Assembly (NCBI GenBank): GCA_035526335.1
Contig: DATLCN010000053.1
Span: forward strand, 1-64,000
DNA from: GCA-2861595 sp035526335
Lineage (GTDB): Bacteria; Actinomycetota; Acidimicrobiia; Acidimicrobiales; GCA-2861595
Reading direction: 5' to 3'
Length of the DNA stretch: 64,000 nucleotides
The position numbers were made by a program, and so were the translations under genes. The notes under the pieces were generated by a model. That model was not told the origin of the DNA, did not search any database, and saw only the letters and a list, made by a program, of their open reading frames with translations. The stretch's first letter is position 1, and every line of letters starts with the position of its first letter. Positions 1-8,100 of the stretch are shown one piece after another.

Positions 1-5
1 CCAGC

Positions 6-78
6 GCCCTCTTAGCTCAGTCGGTAGAGCACAGCCATGGTAAGGCTGGTGTCGTGGGTTCAATTCCCACAGAGGGCT
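6..78 (+). tRNA. tRNA-Thr (anticodon GGT)
   Basis: A full cloverleaf can be drawn. The acceptor arms are gccctct (6-12) and agagggc (71-77), with T78 as discriminator. The anticodon stem is CAGCC/GGCTG with loop ATGGTAA, which puts GGT at 39-41 and reads ACC/ACU threonine codons. The T-arm carries the usual ttcaatt loop. The 3' CCA is not encoded. It lies four bases before tRNA-Met, and the two are probably co-transcribed with rpmG. Confidence 0.95.
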
Positions 79-82
79 CCGC

Positions 83-156
83 GGCGGCGTAGCTCAGTTG
101 GTTAGAGCACACGGCTCATAATCGTGTTGTCGTCGGTTCGAGTCCGACCGCCGCTA
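83..156 (+). tRNA. tRNA-Met (anticodon CAT)
   Basis: The acceptor stem is ggcggcg (83-89) paired with cgccgct (149-155), with A156 as discriminator. The anticodon stem CACGG/TCGTG encloses loop CTCATAA, with CAT at 117-119. The anticodon stem lacks the three G-C pairs of initiator tRNA, so this is an elongator Met tRNA. A lysidine-modified Ile tRNA with the same anticodon cannot be fully excluded. CCA is not encoded. Confidence 0.92.
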
Positions 157-187
157 CTCGCAGAGAACCAGAAAGTAGAGTTGCCAG

Positions 188-352
188 ATGGCCAGGAACG
201 AGAAGCGCATCAAGGTCACCCTCGCGTGCGAGGTGTGCAAGCGCCGCAACTACATCACCACCAAGAACAAGGCCAACCATCGCGAGCGGATCGAGATGAA
301 GAAGTACTGCCGCTGGGACCGCCAGCACACGTCCCACAAAGAGACCCGGTAG
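188..352 (+). CDS. rpmG: 50S ribosomal protein L33
   Basis: This 54-residue protein is a small bL33 of the large ribosomal subunit, starting MARNEKRIKVTLACEVCK and ending HTSHKETR. The length and the tRNA-Thr, tRNA-Met, rpmG, secE order are typical of Actinobacteria. It has the first zinc-ribbon pair (C14, C17) and C41, but the fourth cysteine expected at 44 is an aspartate (YCRWD instead of YCPxC). Zinc binding may therefore be altered or lost. The start is ATG with a weak ribosome-binding site. Confidence 0.93.
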   Translation: MARNEKRIKVTLACEVCKRRNYITTKNKANHRERIEMKKYCRWDRQHTSHKETR

Positions 353-388
353 GTAACCCTCCTTGCTGTCGCCGAGTCGAACCAGCTG

Positions 389-976
389 ATGGCGCAGGAG
401 CTGGCTGACCTGGTCACCGCGGCCAAAGCGGGCGACCAGTCAGCCTTCGAGGAGTTGGTACGTGTCACACACGCCGCCGCCTACACCCTCGCCTTCCGGA
501 TGACCGGCAACGAGGAGGACGCGAAAGACGTGGTGCAGGAGGCTTACCTGCGGGCTTGGAAGGGCCTGAAGCGCTTTCGCGGCGATGCCAAGTTCAACAC
601 GTGGCTCTACCGCATCACCGCCAACTGCGCCGTGACCCACCTTTCGCGCCGCACGAAGGATCGACATGACGCGCTGGGTGAGGAGGAGAGGGAGGCCGAC
701 CCGCGGGCGGTCGACACCGATCCGGGTGCCCACCTGGGTGCCGGTGACGACCGGCGCATCCTCCAGTCCGCCCTGCAGAGCCTGTCCCCGGAGATGAGGG
801 CTGTCGTGGTGCTCCGCGACATCTACGACCTGCCCCACGAAGCTATCGCCGCCGAGCTGGGTATCAGCGAGGGCGCCGCCAAGGTGCGCCTTCACCGGGC
901 ACGCAAGAAGCTCCGGGAGCGCCTCTTCCCACTCCGTGGTGAGCTGACGGGCGAGGAGACAGCGCATGCGGTGTGA
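389..976 (+). CDS. ECF-type RNA polymerase sigma factor
   Basis: This 195-residue protein is a group 4 (ECF) sigma-70 factor that would redirect RNA polymerase to a stress or envelope regulon. Region 2 covers about residues 20-90, with the motif DAKDVVQEAYLRAWKGLKRF and the core-binding WLYRITANC. Region 4 is a helix-turn-helix at about 125-185 (LPHEAIAAELGISEGAAKVR). The adjoining gene overlaps its end by 11 bases and encodes a zinc-finger anti-sigma factor, the usual SigE/RpoE-RseA/RsrA type of pairing. The pair sits inside the rpmG-secE interval, which in most relatives is occupied by other genes. The signal it responds to cannot be read from the sequence. Confidence 0.92.
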   Translation: MAQELADLVTAAKAGDQSAFEELVRVTHAAAYTLAFRMTGNEEDAKDVVQEAYLRAWKGLKRFRGDAKFNTWLYRITANCAVTHLSRRTKDRHDALGEEEREADPRAVDTDPGAHLGAGDDRRILQSALQSLSPEMRAVVVLRDIYDLPHEAIAAELGISEGAAKVRLHRARKKLRERLFPLRGELTGEETAHAV

Positions 977-1331
977 ACGGGTGGCCGACCTCCTGCCCCA
1001 GATCGTGGACGGCACGGAAAAGGCCGATCCGCAGGTGCGCTCCCACGTCGAGGCGTGCCTGCGCTGCCAGGCCGAGCTGGTCCAGTACCGCAAGCTGTTG
1101 AAGGCGTTGCGTCATCTCCGTACCGACATCCTCCAGCCGGCACCCGGCACCCTCACCGCCATCCTGGCGAACCTCGAGGCGGCTGGTGAACGTGGTGCCA
1201 TGCGCTCGCTGCTCGCCGGCCGGCGCGGTGCGTACCTGGGTGGGATCGCTGTCGCCACCGCCGCCGCCGGTGCCGCCGGTGCCCTTGTGATGGCCAACCG
1301 CGGCCGGCGCAAGATGCGTCTCGCCGGCTGA
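966..1331 (+). CDS. Zinc-finger (zf-HC2) anti-sigma factor, membrane-anchored
   Basis: This 121-residue protein is the probable antagonist of the upstream ECF factor. The N-terminal anti-sigma domain has an early cysteine (C3) and the HxxxCxxC zinc motif HVEACLRC at about residues 27-34, the ZAS signature. A hydrophobic alanine/glycine-rich segment at about residues 88-109 is followed by arginines, which fits one transmembrane helix with a very short tail. The ATG lies inside the last codons of the sigma gene, so the two are translationally coupled. With only a few residues beyond the helix, regulated intramembrane proteolysis would need another sensor; redox control through the zinc cysteines is the alternative. 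Confidence 0.88.
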   Translation: MRCERVADLLPQIVDGTEKADPQVRSHVEACLRCQAELVQYRKLLKALRHLRTDILQPAPGTLTAILANLEAAGERGAMRSLLAGRRGAYLGGIAVATAAAGAAGALVMANRGRRKMRLAG

Positions 1332-1382
1332 CCCAGGAGACGCGCCCAGCGTCGCGCCGGGGAGGCCCGCCGGGGCCGGTGC

Positions 1383-1388
1383 TATCCT
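1383..1388 (+). promoter_or_regulatory. Candidate -10 box for tRNA-Trp / secE unit
   Basis: TATCCT lies 20 bases before the tRNA-Trp gene, so transcription would start a few bases ahead of the mature 5' end. No convincing -35 box is seen 16-19 bases upstream. A second -10-like TACAAT at 1494-1499 precedes secE by 20 bases. Confidence 0.4.
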
Positions 1389-1407
1389 GCTCCCGGACAG
1401 AGCCCCT

Positions 1408-1480
1408 AGGGCAGTAGCTCAACTGGCAGAGCACCGGTCTCCAAAACCGGCGGTTGGGGGTTCGACTCCCTCCTGCCCTG
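1408..1480 (+). tRNA. tRNA-Trp (anticodon CCA)
   Basis: The acceptor stem is agggcag (1408-1414) with ctgccct (1473-1479) and G1480 as discriminator. The anticodon stem CCGGT/ACCGG encloses CTCCAAA, with CCA at 1441-1443. The T-stem pairs GGGGG with CCCTC through one G-T pair. It sits directly before secE, a conserved actinobacterial arrangement. CCA is not encoded. Confidence 0.95.
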
Positions 1481-1518
1481 CTCGGCCCTCTTTTACAATT
1501 TTCCGCCCGAGGTAGCAG

Positions 1519-1818
1519 ATGAACAGACAGACGAAGCGGATGATGCAGCGTCAGGGCCAGGTCGGCGCTGACGGCGCACCGGTCGCGGCCAAGCGCCCGG
1601 CTCAGCCGCGCACCCCGAAGCCCGCCAGCGAGCGCACCTCGCCTGCTACCTTCCTCAGGGAGGTTCGCGGAGAGCTCCGGAAGGTGGCATGGCCCACCAA
1701 GGGGGAGGTAGTCAATTACTCCACCGTGGTTCTCGTTGCGCTCGTCTTCCTGGTTGCCCTGATATTCGTGCTCGACCTCGCCTTTGCGAAGAGCGTGCTT
1801 TTCCTCTTCAAGACATGA
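1519..1818 (+). CDS. secE: Preprotein translocase subunit SecE
   Basis: This is the essential SecE of the SecYEG channel in the cytoplasmic membrane, 99 residues long. The N-terminal ~50 residues are hydrophilic and Pro/Ala-rich. They are followed by the conserved amphipathic segment FLREVRGELRKVAWPTKGEV and a single transmembrane helix at about residues 72-95. This one-helix architecture is usual outside the gammaproteobacteria. Its stop overlaps the nusG start by four bases (ATGA). Confidence 0.95.
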   Translation: MNRQTKRMMQRQGQVGADGAPVAAKRPAQPRTPKPASERTSPATFLREVRGELRKVAWPTKGEVVNYSTVVLVALVFLVALIFVLDLAFAKSVLFLFKT

Positions 1819-2507
1819 CCGATACCACCGATACAACCATCTCCGACGAAGCTGAGGTAGCCACTGTGCCCGACGACGCCGAGTCGCCGGCCGAGGTCAT
1901 CGACGTGGAGGAGCTGCTGGACGAGGCGGTTGAAGAGGTCGTCGCCAGGGTCGAGAGCCCCTACGACCGACCCGGGCAGTGGTTCGTCGTCCACACCTAC
2001 GCCGGCTACGAGAACAAGGTCAAGTCCAACCTCGAGAGCCGTATCTCCTCCATGAACATGGAGGAGCGGATCTACGAGGTCGTCATCCCGGTCGAAGACG
2101 TGATCGAGTTCAAGAACGGCAAGAAGGTGGTCGTCCAGAAGAAGGTCTTCCCCGGGTATCTGCTCGTGCGCTGCGAGCTCGATGACGACGCCTGGTACGT
2201 CGTGCGCAACACTCCCGGCGTCACCGGCTTCGTCCACCAGGGATCGAGCCCGGTGCCGCTTTCCCGTCGCGACGTGGAGACGTTCCTGCCCGTCCAGCAG
2301 GAGGGCGTGGAGACCGTGCGCAAGACCCGCCCGCGCCTGGAGTACGAGGTGGGCGAGAGCGTGAGGGTCCGTGAGGGACCCTTCGCCGACTTCTCCGGGC
2401 AGATCGCAGAGATCAACGAGGATCAGCTCAAGCTCAAGGTGCTCGTCAACATCTTCGGCCGGGAGACCCCGGTCGAGCTCGAATTCAGTCAGGTGGCGAA
2501 GCTATAG
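1815..2507 (+). CDS. nusG: Transcription termination/antitermination factor NusG
   Basis: NusG is the Spt5 homologue that binds RNA polymerase, Rho and the ribosome. From the ATG overlapping the secE stop the protein has 230 residues. It has an acidic N-terminal extension of about 55 residues, common in Actinobacteria. The NGN domain runs from about 56 to 165 (WFVVHTYAGYENKVKSNL, FPGYLLVRCEL) and a KOW domain from about 175 to the end (GESVRVREGPFADFSGQI). The frame stays open upstream of 1815, but those codons read as secE shadow. The stop overlaps the rplK GTG by one base. Confidence 0.95.
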   Translation: MTDTTDTTISDEAEVATVPDDAESPAEVIDVEELLDEAVEEVVARVESPYDRPGQWFVVHTYAGYENKVKSNLESRISSMNMEERIYEVVIPVEDVIEFKNGKKVVVQKKVFPGYLLVRCELDDDAWYVVRNTPGVTGFVHQGSSPVPLSRRDVETFLPVQQEGVETVRKTRPRLEYEVGESVRVREGPFADFSGQIAEINEDQLKLKVLVNIFGRETPVELEFSQVAKL

Positions 2508-2938
2508 TGGCGAAAAAGCGTGTTGCGGCGATTGTCAAGATCCAGCTCCCGGCCGGCCAGGCCACACCGGCCCCGCCGGTAGGTACTGCTCTGGGACCAC
2601 ACGGGGTCTCCACGCCTGAGTTCCGCAAGCAGTACAACGCGGCGACCGAGAGCCAGCGCGGCAGTGTCATCCCAGTTGAGATCACGGTCTTCGAGGACCG
2701 GTCCTTCACCTTCATTCTGAAGACGCCCCCCACGCCGGTCCTGTTGCGCCAGGCGGCAGGGATCGACAAGGGCGCGCCGACCGCCGGCCGTGCCCCGGTG
2801 GGGTCCATCACCGCCGCTCAGCTCACCGACATCGCCCAGACCAAGATGCCCGACCTGAATGCAAACGATCTCGAGGCGGCCAAGCGCCAGGTCGTCGGCA
2901 CCGCCCGCTCAATGGGCATCAGCGTCGGCAAGGAATAA
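2507..2938 (+). CDS. rplK: 50S ribosomal protein L11
   Basis: uL11 forms the GTPase-associated centre on 23S rRNA with L10. It has 143 residues, the normal length. The N-terminal domain holds the proline-rich hinge QATPAPPVG; the C-terminal rRNA-binding domain includes DIAQTKMPDLNANDLEAA. The usual GPALGxxG motif reads GTALGPHG here. The GTG start overlaps the last base of nusG. It is the first gene of the L11-L1-L10-L12 series. Confidence 0.96.
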   Translation: MAKKRVAAIVKIQLPAGQATPAPPVGTALGPHGVSTPEFRKQYNAATESQRGSVIPVEITVFEDRSFTFILKTPPTPVLLRQAAGIDKGAPTAGRAPVGSITAAQLTDIAQTKMPDLNANDLEAAKRQVVGTARSMGISVGKE

Positions 2939-2949
2939 GGAAGAACCAG

Positions 2950-3681
2950 ATGCCCAGCGGCAAGAGGTACACAGATGCGACCAGGCGCTTCGAACGGGAC
3001 CACCTTTACCGGCCCCGCCAGGCGGTGGAGCTTCTAAAGACGCTCGTCCCTGCTCGCTTCGACGAGACGGTCGAGCTGGCCGTGCGCCTCGGTGTGGATC
3101 CCCGGCGCGCCGACCAGATCGTGCGGGGAACCGTGAGCCTGCCTGCCGGTACCGGCAAGGCCGTGAGGGTGGCCGTGTTCGCCGCCGGCGATGCGGCCGA
3201 AGCGGCCCGTGGCGCCGGCGCCGACATCGTGGGGGCCGACGACCTGGTGCAGCGGGTCCAGGAGGGCTTCTTCGACTTCGACCTAGCCATCGCCACCCCG
3301 GATCTCATGGCTTTGGTGGGCAGGGTCGGCAAGGTGCTCGGCCCCCGAGGCCTCATGCCCAACCCGAAGACCGGAACCGTGACCACCGACGTCGCCAAGG
3401 CGGTCACCGAGTTCAAGGGCGGCCGAGTCGAGTACCGCACCGACAAGTTCGGCAACATCCACGTCCCCGTCGGAAAGGTCTCCTTCGAGACCCAGGCTCT
3501 GCTGGACAACATCCGGGCGGTGGTCGAGGAGCTGCAGAAGGCAAAGCCGGCAGCGTCGAAGGGCAAATATGTCCGCTCGGTCACCGTCTCCTCCACGATG
3601 GGGCCGGGGATCAAGTTGGACCCGAGCAACATCCGGATCACCGAGGACGAGTTGTCGGCGGCGGCCGCGGCTGCTTCGTAG
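2950..3681 (+). CDS. rplA: 50S ribosomal protein L1
   Basis: uL1 forms the mobile L1 stalk near the ribosomal E site and in many bacteria represses its own L11-L1 mRNA. The 243-residue protein is of normal length. The family motif GRVGKVLGPRGLMPNPKTGT is intact at about residues 120-140. The ATG is preceded by AAGGAAG at a spacing of six. The C-terminus is alanine-rich (AAAAAAS). Confidence 0.96.
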   Translation: MPSGKRYTDATRRFERDHLYRPRQAVELLKTLVPARFDETVELAVRLGVDPRRADQIVRGTVSLPAGTGKAVRVAVFAAGDAAEAARGAGADIVGADDLVQRVQEGFFDFDLAIATPDLMALVGRVGKVLGPRGLMPNPKTGTVTTDVAKAVTEFKGGRVEYRTDKFGNIHVPVGKVSFETQALLDNIRAVVEELQKAKPAASKGKYVRSVTVSSTMGPGIKLDPSNIRITEDELSAAAAAAS

Positions 3682-3836
3682 TACGGTGTCCGCACGATCC
3701 ATCGCTTCGCCGCAGACATCCGGTGCGCTCCGTGCGCTGAAAGGGCTCTGGCCCGCCTGACGAGGTGAACCTCCTGTTCTCCAGGGTGTTCGCTGTCTGC
3801 GTGCGCCGGCGGGATGAGAAGAGGAGGCAAGGCGAG
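3682..3836 (+). promoter_or_regulatory. Probable L10 leader (rplJL autoregulatory mRNA)
   Basis: The 155-base gap before rplJ is the place where the L10(L12) complex binds its own messenger in other bacteria. It contains gccgcagacatccgg (3710-3724), which resembles the conserved core of L10 leaders, a short hairpin GAGG-TGAA-CCTC (3762-3773), and the strong site GAGGAGG (3821-3827). The role is inferred from position and resemblance; a covariance search with the Rfam L10_leader model would settle it. Confidence 0.5.
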
Positions 3837-4559
3837 TTGGACAGTCCGAGGCCCGAGAAGGTCGCTGTGGTTGATGAGGTGCGTGAGCGCCTGTCCTCCT
3901 CGGCCGCCGCCATCCTCACCGAGTACCGCGGTCTTGGCGTCAAGGACCTCTCCACCCTCCGCCGCTCTCTGAGCGAAGTGGGTGGCGACTACAAGATCTA
4001 CAAGAACACCCTCGTACGCTTTGCCGCTCGCGACCTCGGTCTGGACGACCTTGAGGCTCTCCTGACGGGACCCACGGCTATCGCTTTCGTCGACGGGGAC
4101 GCCGTGGCCGTGGCCAAGGCCCTCCGAGACTTCTCCCGGGTCCATCCCGCTCTCGTCGTGAAGGGCGGCCTCCTCGGCACCAGCGTGCTGTCCGCCCCGG
4201 ACACCGCCGCCCTGGCCGACCTCCCGACCCGCGAGGTCCTGCTGGCCCGCATCGCCGGTGGCCTCGCCGCCCCGATGGTGAAGTTCGCCGGCCTGCTACA
4301 GGCTCTGCCCCGCAACTTCGCCTACGGCCTCAAGGCTCTCATCGACCAGATGGGCGGCGTACCCGAAGGCGAGGCCGCCAGCGCCGAGCCCGAAGCGACG
4401 GCACTCGCGGCCGCCGAGCCCGTGCCCGCACCCCCGGCCGAGCCCCCCACGGCCTCCGAGCCCCCGGCCGAGCCCCCGGCCGAGCCCCCCACGGCCTCCG
4501 AGCCCCCGGCCGAGCCCCCCCCTCCATCCGATCCCTCAGCTAACCAAACCGAAAAGTAA
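3837..4559 (+). CDS. rplJ: 50S ribosomal protein L10 with proline-rich repeat tail
   Basis: uL10 is the base of the ribosomal stalk: its N-terminal domain binds 23S rRNA and its C-terminal helix carries L7/L12 dimers. The TTG at 3837 is chosen because GAGGAGG lies nine bases upstream and MDSPRPEKVAVVDEV aligns with the family start; this gives 240 residues. An in-frame GTG at 3765 would add 24 residues of leader. The core runs to about residue 175. After it comes a tail of about 60 residues rich in Pro, Ala and Glu containing two exact copies of PPAEPPTASEPPAE. Usual L10 proteins have about 165-180 residues. Confidence 0.93.
   Translation: MDSPRPEKVAVVDEVRERLSSSAAAILTEYRGLGVKDLSTLRRSLSEVGGDYKIYKNTLVRFAARDLGLDDLEALLTGPTAIAFVDGDAVAVAKALRDFSRVHPALVVKGGLLGTSVLSAPDTAALADLPTREVLLARIAGGLAAPMVKFAGLLQALPRNFAYGLKALIDQMGGVPEGEAASAEPEATALAAAEPVPAPPAEPPTASEPPAEPPAEPPTASEPPAEPPPPSDPSANQTEK
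4431..4514 (+). repeat. Perfect 42-bp tandem direct repeat inside rplJ
   Basis: Bases 4431-4472 and 4473-4514 are identical. Each unit encodes PPAEPPTASEPPAE in the L10 tail. A partial third copy follows before the run of C residues at 4515-4522. The exact identity at synonymous positions points to a recent duplication or slippage event. Confidence 0.95.
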
Positions 4560-4570
4560 GGAGCGTCCTC

Positions 4571-4957
4571 ATGGGCACCAAAGAAGAGATCCTCGACTCG
4601 ATCGCCAACATGACAGTCCTCGAGTTGAGCGAGCTGCTCAAGGACTTCGAGGAGCGATTCGGCGTGACCGCCGCGGCTCCGGTAGCGGCAGCTCCCGCCG
4701 CCGGCGGTGGCGGTGGCGGCGACGCTGCGCCCGCCGAGGAGGAGAAGGACGAGTTCGACGTCATCCTCACCGCAGCCGGCGACAAGAAGATCCAGGTGAT
4801 CAAGGAGGTCAGGGCACTCACCAGCCTCGGACTCAAGGAAGCCAAGGACCTTGTCGACGGCGCCCCCAAGCCCGTGCTTGAGCGGGCCTCCAAGGAGGAT
4901 GCCGAGAAGGCCAAGGCGCAGCTGGAAGCTGCCGGCGCCACCGTCGAGGTCAAGTAG
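4571..4957 (+). CDS. rplL: 50S ribosomal protein L7/L12
   Basis: bL12 is the multi-copy stalk protein that recruits translational GTPases. The 128-residue protein has the N-terminal dimerisation domain (residues 1-35) and a flexible Ala/Gly hinge containing GGGGGG at about 47-53. The C-terminal factor-binding domain holds DKKIQVIKEVRALTSLGLKE and ends ATVEVK. The ATG follows AAGGAGCG at a normal distance, eleven bases after the rplJ stop. Confidence 0.97.
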   Translation: MGTKEEILDSIANMTVLELSELLKDFEERFGVTAAAPVAAAPAAGGGGGGDAAPAEEEKDEFDVILTAAGDKKIQVIKEVRALTSLGLKEAKDLVDGAPKPVLERASKEDAEKAKAQLEAAGATVEVK

Positions 4958-4985
4958 CGCGCCGGGGCATCCGCACGAAAAAACC

Positions 4986-5014
4986 TTGACGGACGCGCCA
5001 TCCACCCGTACGCT
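4986..5014 (+). promoter_or_regulatory. Candidate upstream promoter for rpoBC
   Basis: TTGACG (4986-4991) is followed after exactly 17 bases by TACGCT (5009-5014), which fits the actinobacterial TAnnnT -10 pattern. It lies in the 207-base gap between rplL and rpoB and would give a leader of about 145 bases. Confidence 0.5.
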
Positions 5015-5033
5015 TTCGGTGGCTGTCCCGGGA

Positions 5034-5062
5034 TTGTGTTTCGGCCTGCCCGCGCGTATACT
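5034..5062 (+). promoter_or_regulatory. Candidate downstream promoter for rpoBC
   Basis: TTGTGT (5034-5039), 17 bases and TATACT (5057-5062) make a good housekeeping-sigma promoter. The start would lie about 95 bases before rpoB. Together with the box pair at 4986 it suggests tandem promoters feeding rpoBC independently of the L10 operon. Confidence 0.6.
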
Positions 5063-5164
5063 GCGTGGTTGCCGTGGCCGCCCGCTCCACGCCCTGAAGT
5101 TCTCAAGGCGTAAGTGACGCGCGCTCAGGCGTCTCCCGCCCCCCATCTCCACGAGGAGTAGGTC

Positions 5165-8100
5165 TTGCCGTCTCGTCCCGCCGTACGGGAACGTTTCTCT
5201 TTCGCCAACCTCGACGAGGTGCTGCCGCTGCCGGATCTGGTGGCCATCCAGCGAGCTTCGTTCGAATGGTTTCTGGATTCGGGTCTCGTCCAGACCTTCC
5301 GGGACATCAGCCCGATCGAGGATTTCACCGGGCAGCTCCGCCTCGAGCTTGAGTTCGACTCGACCGACCAGGACCTCCGGCCCCCTCCGAAGTTCAGCAT
5401 GGAGGAGTGCAAGGAAAAGGACATGACCTACTCCGCGCCGATCTTCGTGCGGGCTCGGTTCATGAACGCGACCACCGGCGAGATCAAGGAACAGACCGTC
5501 TTCATGGGCGACTTCCCCATGATGACGAACAAGGGCACGTTCATCATCAACGGCACCGAGCGGGTCGTGGTGTCCCAGCTGGTGCGCAGCCCCGGTGTGA
5601 TCTTCCAGCCTGGTCGCGACGCCAAGACCGTCGTCACCGGCACCATCCACCCCTACCGGGGTGAGTGGATCGAGTTCGACGTGGAAGCCAAGCCGGGCAA
5701 GGACATCACCGCCGGCACCCGCGTCGCCCGCAAGCGCCGGCTGAGCCTGTTCGTCCTGCTGCGCGCCCTCGGTTACGACGAGGAGGGGGCGCCGGGCCTG
5801 CTCGACAAGTTCGTGCGCCACTTCGACTTCCTCGAGGGACAGTGGGCCAAGGAGAAGGAGCTGGCCCCCACGCGGGAGGAGGCTCTCCTCGAGATCTACA
5901 AGCGGGCCCGCCCCGGCGAGCCGCCCTCGGTGGAGTCGGCCCGCGCCTACTTCGAGAACGCCTTCTTCAACCCGAAGCGCTACGACCTCACCCGCGTCGG
6001 GCGCTACAAGCTCAACCGCAAGCTCGGGCCCGAGGTCGAGCGGGCGGCGGAGATCCTGGACTACGACCTGGAGCGGCCGGTTGCCGGGCAGGGCGTGCTC
6101 AGCCCCAGTGAGCTCCTGGCCGCCGCCACCTACATGCTCCACCTGGCCAACGGCGAGCCGGGCTACCGCCTCGACGACCAGGACCACTTCGCCAACCGCC
6201 GCATCCGTTCGGTCGGCGAGCTGATCCAGAACCAGGTCCGCGTCGGCCTCTCCCGCATGGAGCGGGTCGTGCGTGAGCGCATGACCACCCAGGACGTCGA
6301 GGCCATCACGCCTCAGACGCTGATCAACATCCGTCCCGTGGTGGCCTCCATCAAGGAGTTCTTCGGGACCAGCCAGCTCAGCCAGTTCATGGACCAGGTC
6401 AACCCCCTGTCGGGCCTCACCCACAAGCGCCGTCTGTCAGCCATGGGCCCTGGCGGTCTGAGCCGGGAGCGGGCCGGTTTCGAGGTCCGGGACGTGCACA
6501 GCTCCCACTACGGGCGCATGTGCCCCATCGAGACTCCTGAAGGCCCGAACATCGGCCTCATCGGCCACCTCGCCACCTACGGGCGCATCAACGAGTACGG
6601 CTTCATCGAGACGCCCTACCGGACCGTCGTCGACGGCCGGGTCACGGAGGAAGTCGTCTACCTCGCGGCTGACGAGGAGGAGGAGCACGTCATCGCCCAG
6701 GCCAACGCCAGCCTGGACGACCAGGGCAACTTCAACGAGGACCGTGTCCTCGTGCGCCGCGGCCCGCAGGGTGCCGGCGTGCGGGTCGGCGCCACCACAA
6801 CCTCGTACGGCTCCAGCACTGAAGTCGACTTCGTGCCTCCCTCCGAGGTCGACCTCATGGACGTGTCGCCCAAGCAGATGGTGTCGGTGTCCACCGCGCT
6901 CATCCCCTTCATCGAGCACGACGACGCCAACCGCGCCCTGATGGGCGCCAACATGCAGAAGCAGGCTGTGCCTCTCCTGCGCCCCGAGGCCCCCTACATC
7001 GGCACCGGCGTGGAGAAGCGGGTCGCCTGCGACGCCGGCGACGTCATGCTGGCCGAGGGTGCCGGCATCGTCACCGAGGTCACCGGCGACCACATCACCG
7101 TCGACTATGAGGGCAAGGGCCGCAAGATCGAGAAGCTGGCCAAGTTCCGCCGCTCGAACCAGAACACCTGCATCAACCAGCGCTCGCTGGTGAACGAGGG
7201 CGACCGTGTCGGGGCGGGGACACCGCTGGCCGACGGCCCCTCCACCCATCAGGGCGAGCTGGCGCTGGGCAAGAACCTGCTCGTCGCCTTCATGCCGTGG
7301 GAGGGCTACAACTACGAGGACGCCATCATCCTGTCGGAGCGCCTCGTGCGCGACGACGTGCTCACCTCGATCCACATTCAAGAGCATGAGGTGGACGCCC
7401 GGGACACCAAGCTCGGAGCCGAGGAGATCACGCGGGACATCCCCAACCTCTCCGAGGAGATCCTCAAGGATCTCGACGAGCGGGGCATCATCCGCGTCGG
7501 CGCCGAGGTCAGCCCCGGCGACGTGCTCGTAGGGAAGGTCACGCCCAAGGGCGAGACCGAGCTCACCCCCGAGGAGCGCCTGCTCCGGGCCATCTTCGGT
7601 GAGAAGGCCCGCGAGGTCCGGGACACCAGCCTCAAGGTGCCCCACGGCGAAGCCGGCAAGGTCATCGACGTCCGGGTGTTCTCCCGCGACGACAACCAGG
7701 AGCTTCCGCCCGGCGTCAACCAGCTGGTGCGGGTCTACGTGGCCCAGAAGCGCAAGATCAGCGAGGGCGACAAGCTGGCCGGCCGCCACGGCAACAAGGG
7801 CGTCATCTCCAAGATCCTCCCGGTTGAGGACATGCCCCACCTGGCGGACGGAACCACCGTCGACATCATCCTGTCGCCCTTCGGCGTGCCCAGCCGCATG
7901 AACGTGGGCCAGGTCCTCGAGGCCCACCTGGGCTGGGCCGCCCGCTGGGGCTGGGACGCCGCCGCCACAAAAACCGAGCCGCTCAAGGGAACAGAGACCA
8001 AGACCAGGCCCATCACCGAGCCCTCGGTGTGGGTCTCCACACCCGTCTTCGACGGCGCCCACTGGGACGAAGAGGACAAGGCGGGGCGGCACCCCACCAT

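Noticed and set aside
1689..1814. Longer NusG starting inside secE
   Set aside because: The 42 upstream codons are the secE shadow; the ATG overlapping the secE stop is the natural coupled start.
4431..4522. CRISPR-like array
   Set aside because: The direct repeats in rplJ are contiguous, in frame and without spacers. No CRISPR array or cas gene is seen elsewhere in the window.
4322..6424. Long open frame on the minus strand opposite rplJ-rplL-rpoB
   Set aside because: It is antisense to certain genes. Its residues (Asp/Glu/His/Leu/Val/Gly-rich) are what a high-GC gene gives in the complementary codon-aligned frame. No start signal or domain is visible. The same applies to frames opposite rpoB, rpoC, fusA and glmS.
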